Source: Desulfatitalea sp. BRH_c12 (GTDB taxonomy: Bacteria; Desulfobacterota; Desulfobacteria; Desulfobacterales; Desulfosarcinaceae). Taken from it: a stretch of 64,000 nucleotides of DNA. This document shows, one piece after another, positions 56,640 to 64,000 of the stretch. The DNA is taken from NCBI GenBank assembly GCA_000961655.1, contig LADR01000024.1, positions 1-64,000 of the forward strand, read 5' to 3'. Each line of letters begins with the position of its first letter. Position 1 is the stretch's first letter. Below the pieces are notes generated by a model, which was not told the DNA's origin, searched no databases, and saw only the letters and a program-made list of their open reading frames with translations. Position numbers and translations under genes: made by a program.

Positions 56640-57439
56640 GAAAAAGTGCCTCCTTTAAGGTCATTTTCAGCGCGTCGTGTTGCGCCGAAGCGTTGTACCA
56701 GATCACCGTATCGCAAACCTTTGCCGCCGAATATATCCAGGGCGCTGCCCACGGTGAAGTCTATATTTCCTTTGCCCAGGCCGGCAATGGCCTGGATATC
56801 CTGCTCTGAATGAACGCCGCCGGCATAGGTGATGGGCAGGCCGGTCCACCGCCCTAACAGAGCCACCAAATCGGTTTCGATACCCCGGCAGCGGCCTTCC
56901 ACATCGACCGCATGAATAAGGTATTCGGAACAGAAAGGCGCCAGCCGATCCAGCAGGCGATGAGAGATCGTTTCGCGGGTAAATCTCTGCCATCGGTCGG
57001 TAACGACGACATAGGCGTTGCCGCGGCGCCGGCAGCTCAAATCAAGCACCAGGCGCGCGGGGCCGATGTGCCGGCTCAATGCCTTCAATCGGGCTTCATC
57101 CACATTGCCATCGTGAAACACCCAGGAGGTCACGATAACGGCCGCCGCCCCGGCATCCAGCCAGTCGGCCGCGGTGTCCAACGTCACGCCGCCACCCAAT
57201 TGCAGACCACCCGGCCACGCCTTCAGGGCCGCTTGCGCGGCTGATTGGTTTCCGGGGCCGAGTTGAATGACATGGCCGCCGGGCAGACCATCCGCGCGGT
57301 AGCGCTGAGCGAACCACTCGGCCGGTTTGCCGGTGGTGAAGTTGGTCTGAACGGCCGCTTCATCGACATCCGACAACGTGCCGCCGACAATTTGCTTGAC
57401 CTTGCCCTGGTGAAGGTCGATGCAGGGGCGAAATTTCAT
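56636..57439 (-). CDS. hisA: Eukaryote-type phosphoribosylformimino-AICAR ribotide isomerase (HisA/HIS6)
   Basis: 267-residue TIM-barrel isomerase of histidine synthesis. The N-terminus MKFRPCIDLHQGKVKQIVGG and HVIQLGPGNQSAAQAALKAW, with LQLGGGVTLDTAADWLDAGA, match the fungal and plant HIS6 form rather than ordinary bacterial HisA; this variant is known in some Deltaproteobacteria. The ATG at 57439 is chosen because homology begins there; an open frame extends 68 codons upstream without similarity. No other his gene is in the window. It overlaps the OmpA lipoprotein gene by 4 bp. Confidence 0.9.
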   Translation of the reverse strand: MKFRPCIDLHQGKVKQIVGGTLSDVDEAAVQTNFTTGKPAEWFAQRYRADGLPGGHVIQLGPGNQSAAQAALKAWPGGLQLGGGVTLDTAADWLDAGAAAVIVTSWVFHDGNVDEARLKALSRHIGPARLVLDLSCRRRGNAYVVVTDRWQRFTRETISHRLLDRLAPFCSEYLIHAVDVEGRCRGIETDLVALLGRWTGLPITYAGGVHSEQDIQAIAGLGKGNIDFTVGSALDIFGGKGLRYGDLVQRFGATRRAENDLKGGTFS

Positions 57440-57716
57440 GACCGGTGATTCCTTTCGCGGGCGGATCGAGAATCGGTAAAGAAGATCCGTCGGCAAACGA
57501 TGCCAATTGACACAACCCGGTATAATGCATGGATGCCCGCGATCCTGCAAGGCAAAAGATAGGAACTTCGTATCCACACGGGATGAAGGGGTCGTAACCG
57601 CCGATGGGCATTGGTGCGTGCCCGCACGACCCAGGGCAGCCATCGCACAGCCGTTATGCGTTTGCCGTGGCGATCATTCCGCAAACCTTGAATTCACTTT
57701 CGGGTTCCAAACGCCG

Positions 57717-57938
57717 GTGAGCAGGGCGTGTTGCCCGCGCCACACGCCATTGCGCTCAAGTGAGGCTAAAGCGTGGGGTTGGGCCGCAAAACCGCTGGCG
57801 CTCAAAACAGTGCGGCCCAAAACACACTACGCGCACCTTTGTAGGGGCGACCGGCGGTCGCCGCAGAAAAGCCCATGGCTGACTGTGGCGCGGAAAACAC
57901 GTCCTGCTCACCTCATTACGTGCCAATCCCGAAAGTTG
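57717..57938. repeat. Nested palindromic element, copy 1
   Basis: Outer 28-bp arms at 57717-57744 and 57884-57911 are reverse complements with four mismatches. Inside, GGGCCGCA (57781-57788) pairs with TGCGGCCC (57811-57818). A separate small palindrome, GTAGGGGCGACCGGCGGTCG at 57841-57860, lies between. The right end CGTGCCAATCCCGAAAGTTG (57919-57938) is shared with 62446. The 573-bp region 57440-58011 has no other content. Confidence 0.9.
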
Positions 57939-58011
57939 CGTTGAAGATTTTGTCGGAGACCCTATCATTTTGGTTGAAGACAGAATTGTTGCCGATGAAA
58001 AGGATGTAAAC

Positions 58012-58743
58012 ATGAAAACCATTCTCAATACGGCCGTGATCGTTGCGGCGGTTATGATTGCTGGCTGCGGCCCCACGTATCAGGCGCAACCGCTTCCCTT
58101 CAAAGCGCCGGCCGCTTATAGCAACATGGTCGAACATGACGGATTGCAGGTGGGCGGGCAGGCCTACGCCGATTCCAAGCAGGCCCAAGCGGCATTCGGG
58201 TTCGATATTCGCGCGGCCGGCATGCTGCCGATTCAGCTGGTATTCGACCATAGGGGCGATGCAGATCTGACGATCAATCCCGGCCAGACCTTCCTGCAAG
58301 ACACTGAAGGCAATCTGTGGCCCATCCTGACCGACCGGTTCGCCTACGAGCGAGCCACCAAGTATTCTCAAACCAAAGAGACTTTCCAGGCTGGTGCTTA
58401 CAAAGGGTTCCTGGGCGCGACGGCCGGTGGGTTGATCGGCGCTGCCGTGGGTATCGTATCAGGCCAGGATGTGGCCTCCGCAGCTGGCAAGGGGGCAGCG
58501 GTAGGCGGCGCGGCCGGCGCAACCATCGGGGGGGCGGCCGGGTATGCCGCCAATGACGCACGGTCCGTCATCATCAGCGATCTGCGTGAAAAATCGTTGC
58601 AGAACAAGTCCATTAAGCCTGGCGATCTATCGCACGGCATCATCTTTTTTCCGGGCGAAGCCAAATCAGCGAAACAGCTGCGCCTCCAGCTTCAGGATGA
58701 GCAAACCGGCCTAGCCACCACGCTGTATCTGGATTTTCAATGA
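58012..58743 (+). CDS. Lipoprotein with glycine-zipper domain
   Basis: 243-residue lipoprotein. The signal peptide ends MIAGC with the Cys near 17. Residues 120-180 are a long Gly/Ala-rich zipper (FLGATAGGLIGAAVGIVSG, then KGAAVGGAAGATIGGAAGYA). The outer parts are beta-rich (IQLVFDHRGDADLTINPGQ and KQLRLQLQDEQTGLATTLYL). It should sit in the outer membrane; no partner is suggested. The ATG at 58012 follows AAGGATG and is preferred over an earlier in-frame start. Confidence 0.82.
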   Translation: MKTILNTAVIVAAVMIAGCGPTYQAQPLPFKAPAAYSNMVEHDGLQVGGQAYADSKQAQAAFGFDIRAAGMLPIQLVFDHRGDADLTINPGQTFLQDTEGNLWPILTDRFAYERATKYSQTKETFQAGAYKGFLGATAGGLIGAAVGIVSGQDVASAAGKGAAVGGAAGATIGGAAGYAANDARSVIISDLREKSLQNKSIKPGDLSHGIIFFPGEAKSAKQLRLQLQDEQTGLATTLYLDFQ

Positions 58744-58815
58744 CGCCCGTTGGCCTGTTAGCCATCGATGAGCCGGGGGGCAATAATATGCGAATGGGCA
58801 AACGCATCCGTAGGA

Positions 58816-59262
58816 TCACGAGACTATGCGGTCTTGGGCCACCATCTCTTGTACCACATCTCGCAGCGCGGGGGGCAATGGCCGCCATTTGGGATGTAGG
58901 GCTTTGTCCTCGAACCATGTAAAATCCACGGCATCGTATTTGGCTTCGATGACGAATTGATCGCGGTCGCCGTAGGTAGACGCGGGATAGTATTCCACGT
59001 AGGTCATGCGCAGGGGATCGATTTGGAATCGGGCGGCCACGGTGGTGGCGATATGGCTGGCGCAACTGCGCACCGAGATATTTCTGAATTGCGGGGTGGC
59101 CACCGGCAGATCCGAGACAACGACCATAATGGGTTTTAAATGGGCCACTTTGCGATGGTCGCCCTTGCTTAAATCCAGGATGCGCAAACGGCATTTACCG
59201 GCCGCGAGTTGATACACCCCGCCGAATCCTTCCCAAGCAAAAATATCGTCATACATCATCAT
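58816..59262 (-). CDS. Hypothetical protein next to the MoxR-VWA pair
   Basis: 148-residue soluble protein beginning MMMYDDIFAWEGFGGVYQLA, with KCRLRILDLSKGDHRKVAHL, then PIMVVVSDLPVATPQFRNIS and TYVEYYPASTYGDRDQFVIE. I do not recognise a named family. Three Met codons at the start make the exact start uncertain; AAGGACGG lies upstream. It lies 160 bp downstream of the VWA gene on the same strand and so may belong to the same operon. Confidence 0.6.
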   Translation of the reverse strand: MMMYDDIFAWEGFGGVYQLAAGKCRLRILDLSKGDHRKVAHLKPIMVVVSDLPVATPQFRNISVRSCASHIATTVAARFQIDPLRMTYVEYYPASTYGDRDQFVIEAKYDAVDFTWFEDKALHPKWRPLPPALRDVVQEMVAQDRIVS

Positions 59263-59422
59263 CGATACCGTCCTTGTGGGTGTTTTGGGATGCGGCGCCG
59301 TGCACCGGTTTGATTCATTTTAAACATGGTGCGCGGAAAGTCGAGGGTGTGGAGAGGCTTGACCGATGGGGCGCAAGAGCAGCCTGAATCAATGCCTGAG
59401 CGCTTCGACGCATCGCTGCCGG

Positions 59423-62146
59423 TTACAAGCGTCGTGTCAGCGTTCCATAAAGGCGCAACAGTTTGTCCGGCAGTTCGCGCACCTCGGCAATGACATGGTG
59501 GTGAAAACGGCCATAGAGATCGTCTAAGCGCGCATCGCTGCCGATGTTGACGGTTATGGCTTTGACATGCACGTTGCGGGTGCGGGCTTCCTGGGCCGCG
59601 CGGCGCGTATCGGCAATGGCATAGTCCGCTTTATAGCCGATGTCGTTGGGAAATCCGTCGCTGACCACAATCAGCAGCCGCACGCGTGTGGGAACGGTTT
59701 CCAATTGCGCGGCAGCATGACGAATGGCGGCTCCCATGCGCGTGCTGCGTTGCGGCCGTAAGGCCGAAATTCTCATGCGGACGGCAGCGCTTAACGGTTC
59801 ATCGAAATCTTTAATGCGGAAGTAATCCACCGAGTGTCGGCCGGTACCGGAAAATCCTGCAATGGCATATGTGTCGCCCACAACCTGCAGGGCCTCGCAA
59901 AAAAGCACCAGGGCCTGCTTGGCGACGGTCAATACGGTGTCTTCGCCACCCGCCACCGGATTGGCTGTTGAGCGAGACAGATCCACCAGCAGCAAGACCG
60001 CCACATCGCGCTCCTGCTTGAGTCGTTTTATGAACAGCCGGTCCGAGGGAATGCGGCCGGCGCGTTTATCGATGGCATAATCGATCAGCGCACGATAGTC
60101 GAAAGCATCACCTTCGGGCCATTGGCGCAATATGAGCAAGCCTTCGGGCTTGAGAAACGCGAATGCGTGCCGCATGCGCGCCACCAGTCCGTGATGCCTG
60201 CGTACCGTGGCACGATAGAAGCCATCACTGCTTTCGGCTGGTACCGTGCTTTCCTGGACCCGTGCGTGATCGCGCAGGTAGTCGCGTAGCTGTTCATCCC
60301 ATTCGGGATAGAAAACGCCCGGGCGGCCGTTGTCACCGGCTTGCGGCGCCTCCAGACCGGCCTCTTTGAAGAGCGCAGCCATGGCGGCCGCATTCACAAT
60401 GAGGGCGCCCGCGGCAGCGGAGGATGACGTTCTGGACAGTACCAGGGTTCGGATATCTTCGACCGACAGGTGTCCGTTGTGTTCGCTCAATGTTTTTTGC
60501 AGGTCGGCCTGGTAAACTTTCACGTCATGCTCGGCCAGTGTGACCTTGATCCGATAGGCTGTGGCCGCCTGCTGCGCAAAAGCCGCACGCACCAGATCCC
60601 AGCGCAGCCGTCTTCCAAAAGGCGGGACCAGACGATGGTAATCGTGTGTGGATGGTTTTAGATGCGCTGCAAGCAGACTGTAGGCGGCGCACAGGCAATG
60701 GGCGCTGACTTCCACCCGGCTGGCGACGGTCACGCAGTTTTCAAAGAGACGCACAGCCGCCGCTACTGGAAGCGGGCCGTGGTCAGCCGAGTGCGGCATG
60801 TGCAGCACGAGCCGGCCGTACAGCGGCGCTAACGGATGGTCCCACGTCTTTTGCATCTGTCTTGCGTCGGTTTCGGCACGCAAAATCGACAGGGCTTGCT
60901 GCGCCAGACCCGGATAACGATATGCCATGCAGCGGACCAGCCGGGCATGCTCGAACAGCATGAAAAGATCTTCGGCCAGATCGGCATGCTCAAAACAGCG
61001 GAACAGGTGCAGTGCCTGACATGATTCGTGGGCTGTATCGCCGGATTGTCCGGCAATACGCCCGGCCACTTGCGGATACTGATCGGCGGCCCGCTCCAGA
61101 TCCAATGTGAACGTGCCGTGTTCGAAATAGCCTGCTTCCAGGCGTACCAGAAGTTTGCCCAGATGGCGGTTTTTGGCCTGCGTGGCGTAATGGTCGATTT
61201 CGTCTGACAAATAGATGGTGCGTCCATCGGAGCAGATCCAGCACCTCGTGTCGCCATCGGCTGAGGACAGGTCAGACACCGGCCGGATCGCAATAGCCCG
61301 TCCCAGGCGCGCAGTGAGATAGCTGCTAAGCGCCCCTTTGAGGTCGGATAGGGGAACGGCAATCTGCAGACGCGCGCAGGCCTCCTGCGCTTCTTGCGAG
61401 GAGAGACTGATAAAGGCTGCGCCGGACTCTCGGCAATGGTCTCTTTTTTCAAGCGCTGTGTCGATGAAAGCGTTCAGGTCGGCCGCGCCCAGCATTGCCA
61501 AGCCTTTTTGCATGCCTTCCAGGAACAGGTCCACCCACTGGAGATCGGCGCGGACGACACGGATGAGAGCGCAGATTTGAAATGCCCGCCGATGTGGTGC
61601 CAATTCGCGCACGGCCTTCGGCAAGAGGTAGACCAGGCGGACGCTGTGATTGTAGCTGATGGGTTGGGCGAAGGTTGCCGCCAGCAGTTCCAGGTAGAAA
61701 TCGGTCGCGGCCTGTTCTTGGTTGGCGAGCAGCTCGGACAGTACATCCAGCGGTTCGTTGAGGGTGTAGGTGCCTTTTGCGAGCATGATGGTCACGGTGG
61801 CGTCGAAACGTGCCAGCAGGGCCGGACCACCGATCAGAATCGCCACCAGGTGTGTCGCCAGCAGCCGCGCCAGTGTTGGCCCCTTTTGGGCTGCCTGATG
61901 CACCCGCTCGATAAAGAGCGGTACTTGCGTTTCCGCATCGGCGGCGATCAGGCGCAGCAGGCCGTCGGCCATCGCTCGGCCCAAGCCCGGTTCCTGGGAC
62001 AGCGCCCAGATGGTTTCCGTGACCAGCCGATCGAGCGTCGCACCGGTCGGAAGAGGGGTCAGCGTGGCGACCCGTCCCCTGACCCATTCATATGTGTCCG
62101 GATCGGCAATGCGCAGCTGTTCCAAGGGTGCCATTGTGCTCATCAT
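59423..62146 (-). CDS. CbbO/NorD-like VWA-domain protein
   Basis: 907-residue protein. Residues 1-640 are helical and without a clear domain name; the C-terminal VWA domain (about 714-900) keeps the metal-ion-dependent adhesion site: D722-x-S724-x-S726 (DLSRS), T802 (RSTRMG) and D830 (VVSDG). CbbO and NorD proteins work with CbbQ/NorQ AAA+ ATPases to remodel enzymes such as RuBisCO or nitric-oxide reductase. The partner cbbQ-like gene lies 354 bp upstream on the same strand. Start may be any of three Met within the first five codons. Confidence 0.85.
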   Translation of the reverse strand: MMSTMAPLEQLRIADPDTYEWVRGRVATLTPLPTGATLDRLVTETIWALSQEPGLGRAMADGLLRLIAADAETQVPLFIERVHQAAQKGPTLARLLATHLVAILIGGPALLARFDATVTIMLAKGTYTLNEPLDVLSELLANQEQAATDFYLELLAATFAQPISYNHSVRLVYLLPKAVRELAPHRRAFQICALIRVVRADLQWVDLFLEGMQKGLAMLGAADLNAFIDTALEKRDHCRESGAAFISLSSQEAQEACARLQIAVPLSDLKGALSSYLTARLGRAIAIRPVSDLSSADGDTRCWICSDGRTIYLSDEIDHYATQAKNRHLGKLLVRLEAGYFEHGTFTLDLERAADQYPQVAGRIAGQSGDTAHESCQALHLFRCFEHADLAEDLFMLFEHARLVRCMAYRYPGLAQQALSILRAETDARQMQKTWDHPLAPLYGRLVLHMPHSADHGPLPVAAAVRLFENCVTVASRVEVSAHCLCAAYSLLAAHLKPSTHDYHRLVPPFGRRLRWDLVRAAFAQQAATAYRIKVTLAEHDVKVYQADLQKTLSEHNGHLSVEDIRTLVLSRTSSSAAAGALIVNAAAMAALFKEAGLEAPQAGDNGRPGVFYPEWDEQLRDYLRDHARVQESTVPAESSDGFYRATVRRHHGLVARMRHAFAFLKPEGLLILRQWPEGDAFDYRALIDYAIDKRAGRIPSDRLFIKRLKQERDVAVLLLVDLSRSTANPVAGGEDTVLTVAKQALVLFCEALQVVGDTYAIAGFSGTGRHSVDYFRIKDFDEPLSAAVRMRISALRPQRSTRMGAAIRHAAAQLETVPTRVRLLIVVSDGFPNDIGYKADYAIADTRRAAQEARTRNVHVKAITVNIGSDARLDDLYGRFHHHVIAEVRELPDKLLRLYGTLTRRL

Positions 62147-62206
62147 GTGTATCGTGTTTCCGCTCCCGCCGGGAGCGTAATCTCCCCGTAGGACTATCTA
62201 CAATCT

Positions 62207-62494
62207 GATTATCCACCTCGGTTAATTGAGATACTGCGTGGAGGTGACACAGAAAAACCCCGGTGCGCAGGGTGGGTGGTCCGCGCCACCATCCATTCGA
62301 TTAAGTGAGGCTATAAGGTGCGCTCCGGACGGGCCGCAAACTCGCTGCGCTCAAACAGTGCGGCCCCATGTCCTGCGCACACCTTATGCCTCACTAAATC
62401 TCATGGCTGACGTGGCGCGGACCACCCACCCTGCGCACCTCCTCCGTGCCAATCCCGAAAACGCCAAAAGCCGCTGGAGTGAACTGCATAACCA
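62207..62494. repeat. Nested palindromic element, copy 2
   Basis: Outer arms of 28 bp at 62262-62289 and 62412-62439 are perfect reverse complements. A middle pair, 62299-62323 with 62375-62400, matches over about 22 bp, and an inner 8-bp stem is GGGCCGCA (62331-62338) with TGCGGCCC (62359-62366). Family ends lie at 62207 and, inverted, 62475-62494. It fills the gap between the MoxR and VWA genes. Confidence 0.92.
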
Positions 62495-62499
62495 GATAC

Positions 62500-63300
62500 T
62501 CAAAAAAGATCTTCGATCAGATCATGCAATGTTTCCTGCAGCCGGTCGTCGTCCGTCAGCGGCAGGCACACCGCCGCACGGCAGGCCTGGTCCGGCGCAA
62601 TACCGCCGCGGATCAGGTGGGCCGCATAGATCAGCAAGCGCGTACTGGCGCCCTCGGTCAAACCTTGTTCGCGGATGTTGCGGATTTTTCCAGCCAGCGT
62701 CACCAACCGTTCGGCCATATCCGCGGCAACCCCACCTTCCTCGGCAACGATGCGCGCCTCCAGTTCGGGCGCTGGATAATCAAACTGCATGGCCACGAAT
62801 CGTTGGCGTGTACTTTGTTTGAGATCCTTGAGCACCGACTGGTAGCCCGGGTTGTAGGAAATGACCAGCATGAAGTCCGGATGGGCCACGAGCACCTCGC
62901 CTTTTTTATCGATGCTGAGCATGCGCCGGTCGTCGGTGAGTGGGTGAATCACCACGGTGGTGTCCTTGCGCGCTTCGACGACTTCATCCAGATAGCAAAT
63001 GGCGCCCATGCGGACCGCGCTTGTCAAGGGGCCGTCCACCCAGACGGTTTCATCGTGTTGGAGCAGGTAGCGGCCGAGCAAATCCGAGGCAAAAAGGTCC
63101 TCATGGCAGGCGACAGTGACCAGCGGGCGTTGCAGGCGCCAGGCCATATGCTGCACAAAACGGGTTTTGCCGCAGCCGGTCGGCCCCTTGAGCATTACCG
63201 GCAGTTTGGCCTGCCAGGCCGTCTGAAAAAGCCCGACTTCGTTGCCGGAACTTAAATAGAAAGGTTCTTCAAGGATACTGTAAGGTGAAGAGGATGTCAT
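62500..63300 (-). CDS. CbbQ/NorQ-type MoxR AAA+ ATPase
   Basis: 266-residue AAA+ protein. Walker A is GPTGCGKT (39-46), Walker B ICYLDE (101-106), sensor 1 N150 (SYNPGYQ). The stretches [40 protein letters not shown] and [20 protein letters not shown] follow CbbQ closely. With the VWA protein it should form a chaperone-like remodelling complex. The ATG at 63300 follows AGGAAAG; upstream open sequence lacks similarity. The gene is separated from its partner by a nested hairpin repeat. Confidence 0.9.
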   Translation of the reverse strand: MTSSSPYSILEEPFYLSSGNEVGLFQTAWQAKLPVMLKGPTGCGKTRFVQHMAWRLQRPLVTVACHEDLFASDLLGRYLLQHDETVWVDGPLTSAVRMGAICYLDEVVEARKDTTVVIHPLTDDRRMLSIDKKGEVLVAHPDFMLVISYNPGYQSVLKDLKQSTRQRFVAMQFDYPAPELEARIVAEEGGVAADMAERLVTLAGKIRNIREQGLTEGASTRLLIYAAHLIRGGIAPDQACRAAVCLPLTDDDRLQETLHDLIEDLF

Positions 63301-63552
63301 TTTCTCTTTCCTGTCGCTGCCCGAATCCAACCATGGCAGCCCTGAATTGAGATTTTTCTTAACACACAGCGGAACGCATGGGATCAAAGAGGTAAGTGCG
63401 GCGATTCCCTCATCCGTGCCAATCGCGTTCCACGCCAACATTGACATTCCGATTGAAGCGTATAATATGAGGCAGTTTTGCCCGCCGCCCGCCGGATCCG
63501 CATGCGACCCCAGTGGCGTCCATTTAAAATCGAAAAGGTCACCATAATCTCG

Positions 63553-64000
63553 ATGGATTCTAAAAACAACTCCGATCCCATCCACCGCCTGACATACGAA
63601 GATAAAGAGATTCTTCTGGTCGGCACCGCCCATGTGTCCAAACAGAGCGTCGAACTGGTCAAATCCACCATCGAAGCGGAAACGCCGGATACGGTGAGCG
63701 TTGAACTGTGCGCCGGCCGTTTCCAGACGCTGCGCCAGAAGGATACATGGCAGCAGATGGATATCGTCAAGGTCATCAAGGAGAAGAAAGCCTTTTTGCT
63801 GCTTGCGAATCTGTTGCTGGCCGCGTTTCAGAAACGCATTGCCGCTAAGCTGGATATCCGCCCCGGGCAGGAAATGATCCAGGCTATCGATTCGGCCGAG
63901 GCGCAGGGTGCTGCCGTGCATTTGGCTGATCGCGATGTGCGGGTGACCCTGTCGCGCACCTGGCGCCAGATGAGCTGGTGGGCGCGCACCAAGTTGTTGT
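63553..64000 (+). CDS. TraB/PrgY-family protein (5' part)
   Basis: The first 149 codons of a TraB-domain protein run off the right edge. [38 protein letters not shown] and [20 protein letters not shown] are family features (GTxH and the conserved ExxC/xxR region). Members resemble PrgY pheromone-shutdown and GumN proteins and may be proteases; most deltaproteobacterial ones also have C-terminal membrane helices, which would lie outside the window. The start at 63553 has only a distant AAAGG; an in-frame ATG at 63502 is an alternative. Confidence 0.85.
   Translation, partial: MDSKNNSDPIHRLTYEDKEILLVGTAHVSKQSVELVKSTIEAETPDTVSVELCAGRFQTLRQKDTWQQMDIVKVIKEKKAFLLLANLLLAAFQKRIAAKLDIRPGQEMIQAIDSAEAQGAAVHLADRDVRVTLSRTWRQMSWWARTKLL

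Noticed and set aside
57440-57643. 68-codon N-terminal extension of hisA
   Set aside because: The open frame continues upstream but similarity to HIS6-type proteins starts exactly at the ATG at 57439.

Overview
The window is a 64 kb piece of a GC-rich (roughly 58-60 percent by eye) bacterial chromosome. Gene content points to an anaerobic Desulfobacterota (Deltaproteobacteria) relative, probably of the Desulfobacterales type: a 14-subunit-type complex I locus with fused nuoCD, a eukaryote-like hisA, a FapA/DUF342 protein, a PF11964 STAS-like protein, anaerobic GlpAB and many hairpin-rich intergenic repeats. The taxonomic call is inference from gene content; there is no rRNA or tRNA gene in the window.

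Layout. 1-7.3 kb: minus-strand nuoA-[CBS protein]-nuoB-nuoCD-nuoE-nuoF-nuoG (nuoG runs off the left edge); a stand-alone CBS-domain gene sits between nuoA and nuoB. 7.5-14.9 kb: STAS-like protein, a GT4 glycosyltransferase convergent with a large glycosidase-like protein, a 32-residue Lys-rich peptide, the wreck of a livG-livF transporter operon, nadK and a TPR lipoprotein. 14.9-22.3 kb: rlmN and the translation/SRP operon ffh-rpsP-khpA-rimM-trmD-SPOUT methyltransferase-rplS-rnhB-yraN-rsmI. 22.6-27.7 kb: Sfp-type phosphopantetheinyl transferase, beta-CASP nuclease, a TPR protein, an HTH/periplasmic-binding-like regulator and UspA.

27.9-41.3 kb is the most coherent accessory block, a complete glycerol regulon. 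A minus-strand GlpSTPQUV-type glycerol ABC importer with a DeoR-type glpR faces a plus-strand glpA-glpB-glpK-Fe-ADH operon. Together they import glycerol, phosphorylate it (GlpK), oxidise glycerol-3-phosphate (GlpAB, no GlpC here) and perhaps handle a glycerol-derived alcohol or aldehyde (Fe-ADH). The two importer ATPases have complementary defects that predict one consensus and one degenerate ATP site.

41.3-51 kb holds cell-envelope and housekeeping genes (SUMF1-domain protein, YkgJ-type cysteine cluster protein, lytic transglycosylase, GerMN lipoprotein, TPR protein, TrmL-like methyltransferase coupled to a zinc-ribbon protein, ferritin, FapA-like protein). 51-56 kb: groES-groEL and an ald-alr alanine operon. 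56-64 kb: OmpA-family lipoprotein overlapping a eukaryote-type hisA, a glycine-zipper lipoprotein, and a CbbQ/CbbO-like MoxR-VWA pair with no RuBisCO in sight, then the start of a TraB-family gene.

Non-coding repeats are the second theme. At least three related kinds of hairpin-forming intergenic element recur about ten times: (i) units with paired 25-bp arms around 14.2, 25.9 and 48.7 kb; (ii) nested palindromes with 28-bp arms at 57.7-57.9 and 62.3-62.4 kb; (iii) a family sharing a GGTTATSCASTTCG-type end, including a tandem array of a roughly 300-bp unit at 43.2-43.9 kb. None encodes a recognisable protein.
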